A stretch of 6,835 nucleotides of DNA from contig JAFOCY010000177.1 in NCBI GenBank assembly GCA_017380995.1, positions 1 to 6,835 of the forward strand. Direction: 5' to 3'. The DNA comes from Oscillibacter sp. GTDB taxonomy: Bacteria > Bacillota > Clostridia > Oscillospirales > Oscillospiraceae. Positions within the stretch are counted from its first letter, which is position 1, and the number at the start of each line of letters is the position of its first letter. The translations under genes and the position numbers were made by a program. The notes under the pieces were generated by a model, which had not been told where the DNA came from, ran no database searches, and saw only the letters and a list, made by a program, of their open reading frames with translations. This document shows positions 1 through 5,028 of this stretch, piece after piece.

Positions 1-7
1 ATCCTCC
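1..7 (-). promoter_or_regulatory. Shine-Dalgarno-like site for a gene beyond the window
   Basis: On the minus strand the bases directly after the recF stop codon read GGAGGAT, a strong ribosome-binding sequence. It implies that another minus-strand gene starts a few bases outside the window and is translated from the same transcript as recF. In related bacteria this would be gyrB or a small gene before gyrB. The identity is inference, because none of its coding sequence is visible. Confidence 0.55.
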
Positions 8-1114
8 TCAGATCTCAATTTTGCCGTTTTCTACCCGAAACACCTTTCCTCCAAGAAGCTCGGGCAATCTGTCATCCTCACAGCAGGTGATAAACACCTG
101 TCCGCCGGCAATACGGTTGAGCACGAATTCCTGGCGTTTAGGGTCTAATTCGGATAAAACATCATCCAAAAGGAGAACAGGATATTCTCCTACTACATTT
201 TTATAGATCTCCCGCTCGGCCAGTTTCAAGGCAAGCGCCGCCGTCCGGGTTTGACCCTGAGAGGCAAACTGCTTGGCGCTGCGGCCGTTGATGTCCACCA
301 AAAGGTCATCCTTGTGGGGACCGGAGAGGCAAAGCCGGGAAGAACGCTCCGCAGCCTGGTGAGACTCCATGTGGCGTCTGAGCTGTTCTGTGAGAACGGA
401 AAGATCTGCTCCAGGATCAGTAACAGAAGAAACGGTCTGATAAGAAACCGTCAATTCCTCTTTTCCGCCGGAGCATTCCCGGTGATGAATGGCGGCGTAT
501 TCATGAATTTTTGCGGAAAACTGGCTGCGGTAATGCACGATCAGCGCTCCGTAACGGACCATCTGCTCATTGAACTCCGGCAAAAGGGCCAGCAGGTCCG
601 GCCGCTCTTCACTGTCCCTTAAAATACGGGTCTTATGCTCGTACGCCTTGTGATAGGCAGCCAGGGCCTGGGCATACCGGGGACGAAGCTGGCACAAGGC
701 CGTATCCATAAACTTTCTGCGCTCATTAGCCCCTTCCCGGATCAGATACAGATCCTCAGGACAAAAGAACACCGTATTATAGACCTCGCTGAGGGCAGCG
801 GCATTTTTCGCGGTGACTTTATTGACCGTCAGCTTTCTTCTCCTGTCCCGGTAGAGATCCGCGGTAACGGTAAAATCCCGGTCCCGGGCAAAGACCTTCG
901 CCGTAAGAGAAGCAGAATTCGCATCAAAACGGATCATTTCCTTATCCGTTCTGGCCCGGGGACTTTTGCCGCAGGAGAGATACGCAAGAGCTTCCAGAAG
1001 GTTGGTCTTTCCCTGCGCATTGGGCCCAAAGATCACATTGCACTTAGGATCAAAGATCAGGGTCTCATTTTCATAATTGCGAAAGGACTGAAGCGTCAGC
1101 GCATCAATCCGCAT
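8..1114 (-). CDS. recF: DNA replication and repair protein RecF
   Basis: RecF is an SMC-like ATPase that, with RecO and RecR, helps load RecA at single-strand gaps on DNA. The 368-residue product has the full family layout and usual length. Its N-terminus resembles other RecF proteins (LTLQSFRNYEN), followed by Walker A GPNAQGKTN at residues 30-38, the ABC-type signature FASQGQTRTAALALKLAE around 283-300, and Walker B with D-loop LLLDDVLSELDPKR around 314-327. I chose the ATG at 1114 rather than an in-frame ATG 13 codons upstream (1153), because RecF proteins begin right at the MRIDALTLQSF-like strand. This start overlaps the yaaA stop by 11 bp, which suggests translational coupling; a weak AGGA lies about 14 bases before it. 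After the last beta strand (QVFIT) the sequence reads CCEDD, where threonines are common. Identification is secure; the exact start is slightly less so. Confidence 0.96.
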   Translation of the reverse strand: MRIDALTLQSFRNYENETLIFDPKCNVIFGPNAQGKTNLLEALAYLSCGKSPRARTDKEMIRFDANSASLTAKVFARDRDFTVTADLYRDRRRKLTVNKVTAKNAAALSEVYNTVFFCPEDLYLIREGANERRKFMDTALCQLRPRYAQALAAYHKAYEHKTRILRDSEERPDLLALLPEFNEQMVRYGALIVHYRSQFSAKIHEYAAIHHRECSGGKEELTVSYQTVSSVTDPGADLSVLTEQLRRHMESHQAAERSSRLCLSGPHKDDLLVDINGRSAKQFASQGQTRTAALALKLAEREIYKNVVGEYPVLLLDDVLSELDPKRQEFVLNRIAGGQVFITCCEDDRLPELLGGKVFRVENGKIEI

Positions 1115-1319
1115 ATTGTAAGCCAATTTCCTGGCCGTCAAAGAAGACCACATCGCCGGGGCGGAGCTTTTTGCCCCGCTGGGTGCAGACCTCTCCGTTG
1201 ACCTGGGCCTCGCCCTCCTGAATGCGCTCCTTGGCTTCGCCTCCGGTCTCCACCAGATTACAAAGCTTCAAAACATCCTGAAGGCGGATAAATTCTGTAG
1301 TGATCGTCACAATTTTCAT
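1104..1319 (-). CDS. yaaA: S4-domain RNA-binding protein YaaA
   Basis: This 71-residue protein consists almost entirely of an S4 RNA-binding fold. The stretch IRLQDVLKLCNLVETGGEAK is followed by the typical turn GEAQVNGEVCTQRGKKLRPGDVV (about residues 36-58), in which the VNG and basic KK..GD elements are the family hallmarks. Small S4 proteins at this position between dnaN and recF are linked to ribosome assembly or maturation in Bacillus; that role is family knowledge, not shown here. The start is supported by a strong GGAGAGGAG ribosome-binding site (1326-1334) placed 6 bases before the ATG. The gene begins 15 bp after dnaN ends and its last 11 bp overlap the start of recF, so the three genes are very likely co-transcribed. 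Confidence 0.93.
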   Translation of the reverse strand: MKIVTITTEFIRLQDVLKLCNLVETGGEAKERIQEGEAQVNGEVCTQRGKKLRPGDVVFFDGQEIGLQYAD

Positions 1320-1334
1320 AGGATACTCCTCTCC

Positions 1335-2450
1335 TTACTGCGCATTTTTCAGACGCACCGGAAGGACCATATACAGGAAATTCTCTTCTCCATCCGTGGG
1401 AACGATGATGGCGGGGGTAATGCCCGTATTGAGTTCGATCTTCACCGTATCGGCCGGGGCGTAACGCAGGGCCTCCATCAAATAGCGGTTATTGAAGCCG
1501 ATCTCCAGCCCGTCGCCGTCGCCTGCCACAGGACAGACGTCCTTGGCGTCGCCGTTGCCGGTTTTTGCGCTAAGGTGGACCTTGTCATGGTCAAAGCGGC
1601 AGCGGACAGGGCTTTTAAGCTTGTCGGAAATCACGACGCTGACGCGGTCAATGCTGCGAATCAGATCCTTGGTCTCCGCCACGATGGAAATGGGGTTATT
1701 GCGGGGAATGGCCCGCTTATAATCCAGGAATTCACCTTCCAGACGGCGGCAGATCAGCTGAGTAGCCCCTACTTCAAACAGAAGGTGACGCTTGCCCAGG
1801 GTAACGGTGGCCAGATCCTCCGTATCGGCGCAGATATTTTTTACTTCATTCAAAGCACTGCCGGGGGCAACAAAGGAGAAAGCGCCGCCCTGGATATGCT
1901 CGATGGGTTCCCGGCGGTAAGCCAGGCGGAAACCATCCACTGCCACCATGGTAAGACCCATGTCACCGATCTCAAAGAGAGCGCCGGTATGGATGGGACG
2001 GGCCTCATTGGTGGAAACGGCAAAAGCGGTCTGGTCGATCATATCCCGCAGGACCTTTTGCTGAATGGAAATGGCGTATTCGTCTTCCACCTCAGGAAGT
2101 TCGGGATAATCGGCAGCGGAGATGCCGGAAATATCAAAGTCGGCGTCGCCGCAGGAAACGTGAACGGTAAGCTTGTCGTCTGCGGTGAACACCACCACAT
2201 CGTCAGGCATACGGCGGATGATATCACCAAAAAGACGGGCATTTAACACGATATCGCCCTGGGCTCCCACTTCGGCGGGAACGGCAGTGCGGATGCCGGT
2301 CTGCATATTGTAGCCGGAGACAGTAACCTGGTCGGCAACATGGAGCAGCAGACCTTCCAGCGCGGGGATGGAGCTTTTGGGAGCCACAGCCCGGCTGGCA
2401 ACAGAAATGGCGCTTTGGAGCAGCACCTTTTCGCAGCTGAATTTGATCAT
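1335..2450 (-). CDS. dnaN: DNA polymerase III subunit beta (sliding clamp)
   Basis: The beta clamp is a dimeric ring that encircles DNA and tethers replicative polymerase and many other clamp-binding proteins. The 371-residue product has the normal length and three clamp domains (about 1-120, 128-255 and 256-368). Recognisable elements are SIPALEGLLLHV near 27-38, VDGFRLAYR at 171-179, LEGEFLDYKRAIP at 237-249 and the near-invariant C-terminal YMVLPVRL at 360-367, which forms part of the protein-binding pocket. The ATG at 2450 is preceded by AGAGAGGAAG at a workable distance (about 10 bases from GAGG). It lies 307 bp after dnaA, with the probable origin between them, and 15 bp before yaaA. 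I could not find a convincing promoter of its own, so transcription from dnaA or from an unrecognised promoter in the gap are both possible. Confidence 0.98.
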   Translation of the reverse strand: MIKFSCEKVLLQSAISVASRAVAPKSSIPALEGLLLHVADQVTVSGYNMQTGIRTAVPAEVGAQGDIVLNARLFGDIIRRMPDDVVVFTADDKLTVHVSCGDADFDISGISAADYPELPEVEDEYAISIQQKVLRDMIDQTAFAVSTNEARPIHTGALFEIGDMGLTMVAVDGFRLAYRREPIEHIQGGAFSFVAPGSALNEVKNICADTEDLATVTLGKRHLLFEVGATQLICRRLEGEFLDYKRAIPRNNPISIVAETKDLIRSIDRVSVVISDKLKSPVRCRFDHDKVHLSAKTGNGDAKDVCPVAGDGDGLEIGFNNRYLMEALRYAPADTVKIELNTGITPAIIVPTDGEENFLYMVLPVRLKNAQ

Positions 2451-2480
2451 ACGCTTGCTTCCTCTCTTTTAGAGTTTTGC

Positions 2481-2527
2481 TATGAAAAAGAATAAAATGT
2501 ATATTTATTTAGGATTTGCAGTTATAG
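2481..2527. other. AT-rich segment, candidate DNA unwinding element
   Basis: About 19% of these 47 bases are G or C (9 of 47 by hand count), against clearly GC-richer flanking genes. The segment sits between dnaN and the nearest DnaA-like box (2538-2546), the arrangement expected for the region that melts first at replication initiation. A short GC-rich patch (agaggg, 2526-2531) separates box from AT-rich DNA. Read 3' to 5' from the box on the plus strand, the triplets GAT-ATT-GAC-GTT-TAG-GAT (2527 down to 2510) resemble a degenerate DnaA-trio. Function is inferred. Confidence 0.5.
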
Positions 2528-2537
2528 AGGGAAAAAT

Positions 2538-2546
2538 TGTGGAGAA
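2538..2546 (-). promoter_or_regulatory. DnaA-box-like site TTCTCCACA
   Basis: On the minus strand the site reads TTCTCCACA, one mismatch from TTATCCACA. It is the box closest to the AT-rich segment and so the best candidate to seed a DnaA filament toward it. Confidence 0.6.
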
Positions 2547-2578
2547 GTCGAAAAAGCTGAGAAATTGCAAGGCTTTGA

Positions 2579-2587
2579 CGTTCCACA
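2579..2587 (+). promoter_or_regulatory. DnaA-box-like site CGTTCCACA
   Basis: The plus strand reads CGTTCCACA. The 3' half TCCACA is intact but the first three bases differ from the consensus. It would be weak alone; the clustering with other sites is the main support. Confidence 0.4.
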
Positions 2588-2611
2588 AGAGGAGTTGAAA
2601 AAGAATGTTGA

Positions 2612-2620
2612 TTTTCCACG
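2612..2620 (+). promoter_or_regulatory. DnaA-box-like site TTTTCCACG
   Basis: The plus strand reads TTTTCCACG, two mismatches from TTATCCACA (T for A at position 3 and G for the final A). Confidence 0.45.
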
Positions 2621-2662
2621 GGAAATTAGGAGGGGGGAAGTTTTCCCCAGAGTTTCCGGAGG

Positions 2663-2671
2663 GAATCCACA
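2663..2671 (+). promoter_or_regulatory. DnaA-box-like site GAATCCACA
   Basis: The plus strand reads GAATCCACA, with a TCCACA core and A at position 3 as in the consensus. With the site at 2678-2686 it forms a convergent pair: TCCACA (2666-2671) and TGTGGA (2678-2683) are perfect inverted repeats separated by 6 bases. Confidence 0.5.
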
Positions 2672-2677
2672 AAAAAG

Positions 2678-2686
2678 TGTGGAAAA
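2678..2686 (-). promoter_or_regulatory. DnaA-box-like site TTTTCCACA
   Basis: The minus strand reads TTTTCCACA, one mismatch from TTATCCACA and the joint best match in the window. It is the second arm of the convergent pair with 2663-2671. Confidence 0.6.
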
Positions 2687-2725
2687 AGGGTAAACGGAGG
2701 GTAATCACGGTTGGTGTGCTGATCA

Positions 2726-2758
2726 GACCCTCCGGATGCTGCCAAAGGGTCGTTTTTT
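2726..2758 (+). terminator. Hairpin with T-run beside the dnaA stop
   Basis: Arms GACCCTCCGG (2726-2735) and CCAAAGGGTC (2742-2751) flank a 6-base loop and are followed on the plus strand by G and six T, the layout of an intrinsic terminator for transcripts entering dnaA antisense. On that strand the stem has two A-C mismatches (6 + 2 pairs). On the dnaA-sense (minus) strand the same positions become G-U pairs and the 10-bp stem is complete, but no U-run follows. It may thus act as a 3' structure of the dnaA mRNA rather than as a classic terminator for it. Function is inferred. Confidence 0.45.
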
Positions 2759-4086
2759 CAGCGCTTGGAGTTGATGTTGGTCTTGATTGCCTTGACCTTC
2801 TCGGCAAAAGCACTGTCGGACTTCATCTTTTTCTCTACCTGCTGAATGGAGTACAGCACAGTGGAGTGGTCACGGTTGTCAAAGACCTTACCGATCTCAT
2901 CCAGGGAAAGGGAGGTCATATTGCGGATGAGATACATGGAGACCTGGCGGGCCTGGGTGGCGTCACGGTTTCTCTGCTGGCCCTGGATGATGGACTGATC
3001 CACATTATAGTATTTGGAGATGTACTCCAAAATGGCTTCGGGGGTGGGGATATACTCGTTGGAACGCTTGACGATATCCTGGATGGCCCGGGCCACGGAT
3101 TCCTCATCAGCGTCATTGCCCAGCAGGTCCTTGAAGGCCATGACCTTATTGATGGTTCCCTCGATCTGACGGACATTGGCGGTGACATTTTCCGCGATAT
3201 AGGCGCAGACCTTGTCGGGAAGCTCCAGACCAAGAAGAACAGCCTTGTTCCGGATGATGGCAAGGCGGGTCTCAAAGTCGGGAGGAGCAACGTCCACCAG
3301 AAGGCCCCATTCAAAGCGGGTGCGCAGACGGTCTTCCAGCATGGTCATCTCAGAGGGGGGGCGGTCGGAGGTCAAAACGATCTGGCGGCCGGACTCGTAG
3401 AGAGTATTGAAGGTATGGAAAAATTCTTCCTGGGTCTGCTTTTTGCCGGCAATAAACTGCACGTCGTCAACCAGGAGCAGGTCCGCCTGGCGGTACTTTT
3501 CCCGCATTTCGGCGGTTTTGTGGGGACCTTCCTGAATGGCGCGGACCAGCTCGTTGGTCAGCTCATCGCCCTTGACGTAGGCAATGCGGGCATTGGGATC
3601 GTTGCGGCGGATGACATTGGCGATGGCGTAGATCAGATGGGTCTTTCCAAGACCGGAATCACCGTAGATCAGCAGGGGGTTATAGTTCTGGGCGGGATGG
3701 TCCGCAACTGCCTTGGAAGCGGCGTGGGCCAGCTTGTTGCTGGGACCGACCACAAAGGTATCGAAGGTGAATTCATCAGAGGTAAAGCGCTCGCTCTGCC
3801 GCTTGGAATTTGAGTTGGCGCTGTTCATGGACATATAGGCGTTGTCATCCAGAATCGTGACATTAAAGTCAATGGAGAACATATCCTTCAAAACGCCTTT
3901 GATGTTATCCATATAAAAGGACTCCACGGAGGACTTTTTAAAATCATTGGCACAGTGAAGGACCAGTGTGTTGCCTCGCAGCTCCACCACTTCCAGTTCG
4001 TCAAACCAGGTGTTGATGGTGGTTTCCGACAGCTCCACTTTCAGTTTGTTCAAAATGTTTTGCCAAAGATCGGCAACGTTATTCAA
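2758..4086 (-). CDS. dnaA: Chromosomal replication initiator protein DnaA
   Basis: DnaA is the AAA+ ATPase that binds DnaA boxes at oriC, melts DNA and helps load the replicative helicase. The 442-residue product shows all four domains. Domain I (1 to about 78) contains NVADLWQNILNKLK. A short polar linker (about 80-105) forms domain II. The AAA+ core has Walker A GDSGLGKTH at 142-150, Walker B LLLVDDVQF at 203-211, sensor 1 LTSDRPP at 238-244, the Box VII arginine-finger region LEDRLRTRF at 250-258 and sensor 2 NVRQIEG at 304-310. Domain IV carries the DNA-binding signature ending FDNRDHSTV (402-410). The usual form is FGGRDHTTV or FGNRDHSTV, so D403 in place of glycine is a notable substitution. 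The start is TTG, since no ATG fits the conserved N-terminus and a well-placed ribosome-binding site precedes it. The gene is monocistronic or leads into dnaN across the putative origin. Confidence 0.98.
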   Translation of the reverse strand: MNNVADLWQNILNKLKVELSETTINTWFDELEVVELRGNTLVLHCANDFKKSSVESFYMDNIKGVLKDMFSIDFNVTILDDNAYMSMNSANSNSKRQSERFTSDEFTFDTFVVGPSNKLAHAASKAVADHPAQNYNPLLIYGDSGLGKTHLIYAIANVIRRNDPNARIAYVKGDELTNELVRAIQEGPHKTAEMREKYRQADLLLVDDVQFIAGKKQTQEEFFHTFNTLYESGRQIVLTSDRPPSEMTMLEDRLRTRFEWGLLVDVAPPDFETRLAIIRNKAVLLGLELPDKVCAYIAENVTANVRQIEGTINKVMAFKDLLGNDADEESVARAIQDIVKRSNEYIPTPEAILEYISKYYNVDQSIIQGQQRNRDATQARQVSMYLIRNMTSLSLDEIGKVFDNRDHSTVLYSIQQVEKKMKSDSAFAEKVKAIKTNINSKR

Positions 4087-4100
4087 AAGGGAACACCTCT
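4084..4100 (-). promoter_or_regulatory. dnaA ribosome-binding site and TTG start codon
   Basis: On the minus strand AGAGGTG (4094-4100) is followed by a 7-base spacer and TTG (4086-4084). The spacing is optimal and the encoded N-terminus (NNVADLWQNIL) aligns with DnaA domain I. The first in-frame ATG codons lie far inside conserved domain I, which settles the TTG start. A weak start codon may help keep DnaA levels low; that is inference. Confidence 0.85.
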
Positions 4101-4138
4101 CTCTCTAAGTAAAAGGGTATAATACTCGAAGATAAATC

Positions 4139-4167
4139 ATTATAACATAAAGAAAAAAATCAGGCAA
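4139..4167 (-). promoter_or_regulatory. Promoter of dnaA
   Basis: On the minus strand a -35 element TTGCCT (4162-4167, 4 of 6 consensus matches) and a perfect -10 TATAAT (4139-4144) are separated by exactly 17 bases. Transcription would begin near 4132, giving a leader of about 45 bases before the TTG start. This fits a sigma-A-type housekeeping promoter. No DnaA box overlaps it, so classical DnaA autorepression at this promoter is not evident. Confidence 0.75.
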
Positions 4168-4287
4168 TACATATTCTATATTATAGTATTACTTTCTTGC
4201 TGTTCTTTTAGACAGGCACAAGGCCGCGGAATTGGCTGTTTGTCTTAAAAATCCGGTATTTTTTCGCATAAAAAGAAAAAATTATAG

Positions 4288-4317
4288 TTGACACCTCTTG
4301 ACGCTGTGTGGTATACT
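4288..4317 (+). promoter_or_regulatory. Promoter of the rpmH operon
   Basis: A perfect -35 TTGACA (4288-4293) and a -10 TATACT (4312-4317, 5 of 6 matches) are separated by 18 bases, with an A/T-rich tract (4268-4286) just upstream that resembles an UP element. Transcription would start near 4324, leaving a leader of roughly 115 bases before rpmH. The strength fits an operon headed by a ribosomal protein. Confidence 0.85.
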
Positions 4318-4324
4318 CACCTAT

Positions 4325-4412
4325 GCGTCAAAAGACGCCCTAAATAAGTTTACTGCGCCCATTTTCGAAAGAACTGGGTGTCGAGTAAGTGCCGCACCGC
4401 TTGTCGGGCGGC
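4325..4412 (+). promoter_or_regulatory. Structured 5' leader of rpmH with three hairpins
   Basis: Three consecutive stems can be drawn in the leader. The first is GCGTC-AAAA-GACGC (4325-4338), at the predicted 5' end. The second is CGCCCA (4356-4361) with TGGGTG (4375-4380), one G-U pair, extended by three inner pairs. The third is GCCGC-A-CCG, loop CTTGT, then CGG-GCGGC (4391-4412), eight pairs with a single bulged A. The third stem ends 13 bases before the AGGAGGTG ribosome-binding site (4426-4433). No U-run follows, so this is not a terminator. Possible roles are mRNA stabilisation or control of L34 translation; I do not recognise it as a known leader family. Confidence 0.5.
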
Positions 4413-4440
4413 CGGGAATAATTACAGGAGGTGTCTCAAC

Positions 4441-4581
4441 ATGGCAACGAAACGTACCTACCAGCCCAAGAAGCTCCACGGCCAGAAGGTCCACGGCTTC
4501 CGCAAGAGAATGGCTACTGCCAACGGCCGCAAGGTCCTGGCCCGTCGCCGCGCCAAGGGCCGCGCTCGTCTTTCCTACTAA
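4441..4581 (+). CDS. rpmH: 50S ribosomal protein L34 (bL34)
   Basis: L34 is a very small basic protein of the large ribosomal subunit that contacts 23S rRNA. The 46-residue product is a full family match: KRTYQPKK near the start, [11 protein letters not shown] in the middle and [18 protein letters not shown] at the end. It is about two residues longer than the common 44-residue form, because of an extra MAT at the N-terminus and the K-L-H-G-Q segment. The ATG at 4441 follows an excellent AGGAGGTG site with a 7-base spacer; an in-frame ATG 21 codons upstream would start inside the structured leader and is rejected. It heads the rpmH-rnpA-yidD-yidC-jag cluster and is divergent from dnaA, the conserved arrangement in Bacillota. 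Confidence 0.98.
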   Translation: MATKRTYQPKKLHGQKVHGFRKRMATANGRKVLARRRAKGRARLSY

Positions 4582-4598
4582 GCGCGTTGTGGGAGACA

Positions 4599-4669
4599 CT
4601 TGAACAATCCATTCAGGGACGGCGGGTCTCCAGCGGAGCCTTCCGTCCCTAATCGAGTTTTTGTTCAAG
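4599..4669 (+). repeat. Nested inverted repeats between rpmH and rnpA
   Basis: Two perfect inverted repeats are nested in the 102-bp gap. The outer arms are CTTGAACAA (4599-4607) and TTGTTCAAG (4661-4669), 9 pairs. The inner arms are AGGGACGG (4615-4622) and CCGTCCCT (4643-4650), 8 pairs. A further small stem (CTCC-AGC-GGAG, 4628-4638) lies within. Five T follow the inner stem (4658-4662) but only after a 7-base gap, so it is at best a weak terminator. The structure ends 4 bases before the rnpA ribosome-binding site. It could reduce rnpA expression relative to rpmH by attenuation, mRNA processing or protection of the rpmH 3' end; this is inference. Confidence 0.65.
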
Positions 4670-4683
4670 CATCAGGAGAGAGT

Positions 4684-5028
4684 ATGAAAAAAGCGGTCAC
4701 GATCAAGGAAAATTATGAGTTTCGCCGGCTGTACCGAAAGGGCGCCTCGGCGGTGAGCGGCAGCATGGTCATCTACTGCCGGAAAAATAACCTGGGCCAT
4801 AACCGTCTGGGACTCACCGTCAGCGTGAAGGTAGGCAAGGCCGTGGTGCGCAACCGCACCCGCCGCCGCCTGCGGGAGGTCTACCGGCTGAATAACCCTG
4901 CCTTGAAGCAAGGCTGGGATATTATTCTGGTGGGGCGGGGCAGAACTGCCACCGTTCCCTGGAAGGAACTCAACGCTACGTATCTGCGCCTTTGCAAAAA
5001 GCTTTCGCTTTTGGAGGGGCAGGAATGA
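4684..5028 (+). CDS. rnpA: Ribonuclease P protein component
   Basis: RnpA is the small basic protein subunit that joins the catalytic RNA of RNase P to cleave 5' leaders from precursor tRNAs. The 114-residue product is of normal length and contains the family core [18 protein letters not shown] (41-58) leading into the RNR helix [13 protein letters not shown] (56-68), whose Arg-Asn-Arg and following basic residues contact RNA. The N-terminal [13 protein letters not shown] is also typical. I chose the ATG at 4684 because it has an AGGAGAG site (4674-4680) just before it and starts at the conserved MKK..TIKEN; an ORF extension back to 4600 would translate the inverted-repeat region. The stop overlaps the yidD start as ATGA, so the two are translationally coupled. 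Confidence 0.97.
   Translation: MKKAVTIKENYEFRRLYRKGASAVSGSMVIYCRKNNLGHNRLGLTVSVKVGKAVVRNRTRRRLREVYRLNNPALKQGWDIILVGRGRTATVPWKELNATYLRLCKKLSLLEGQE

Larger units (their letters stand above)
2451..2757. other. oriC: Probable oriC: dnaA-dnaN intergenic region
   Basis: This 307-bp gap contains no credible gene. It holds five DnaA-box-like 9-mers sharing the core TCCAC, a 47-bp segment of about 19% GC next to dnaN (2481-2527), and a hairpin beside the dnaA stop. In many Bacillota the DNA unwinding element lies exactly here. The gap therefore fits an origin, but origin function is inferred from position and site clustering. No box is a perfect TTATCCACA match. Confidence 0.75.
4087..4440. other. 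Divergent dnaA-rpmH intergenic region
   Basis: These 354 bases carry no credible gene. From left to right they hold the dnaA ribosome-binding site and promoter, an AT-rich stretch (4111-4200, about 23% GC by hand count), a GC-richer patch with an imperfect inverted repeat (AGACA at 4210-4214, TGTCT at 4241-4245), the rpmH promoter and the structured rpmH leader. In Bacillus a second DnaA-box cluster lies upstream of dnaA. I see no good TTATCCACA-like site here, so the origin appears to be concentrated between dnaA and dnaN. Confidence 0.8.

Noticed and set aside
1115..1153. Upstream ATG extending recF by 13 residues
   Set aside because: The extension lies inside yaaA and is absent from RecF proteins, which begin at the MRIDALTLQSF-like strand.
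2451..2560. A separate dnaN promoter
   Set aside because: TATAAC (2521-2526, minus) and TATACA-like sequences exist but none has a fitting -35 partner.
2641..2649. TTTTCCCCA as a sixth DnaA box
   Set aside because: It breaks the CCACA half that all the other sites keep, so it is more likely chance in this pyrimidine-rich stretch.
2505..2813. A 102-codon minus-strand frame covering the dnaA-dnaN gap
   Set aside because: It overlaps the end of dnaA out of frame, has no ribosome-binding site, and its sequence is the translated DnaA-box region.
2605..3813. A 402-codon plus-strand open frame opposite dnaA
   Set aside because: It is antisense to a certain dnaA, its product is a Gly/Val-rich composition typical of shadow frames, and it has no ribosome-binding site or recognisable domain.
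4180..4185. Second TATAAT on the minus strand upstream of dnaA
   Set aside because: No -35-like hexamer at 16-18 bases; AT-rich DNA gives such matches by chance.
4378..4440. Upstream in-frame start for rpmH
   Set aside because: It would translate the structured leader and the ribosome-binding site itself; L34 begins at the ATG after AGGAGGTG.
4600..4683. Upstream in-frame start for rnpA
   Set aside because: It lies within the nested inverted repeats and adds 28 residues not seen in the family.
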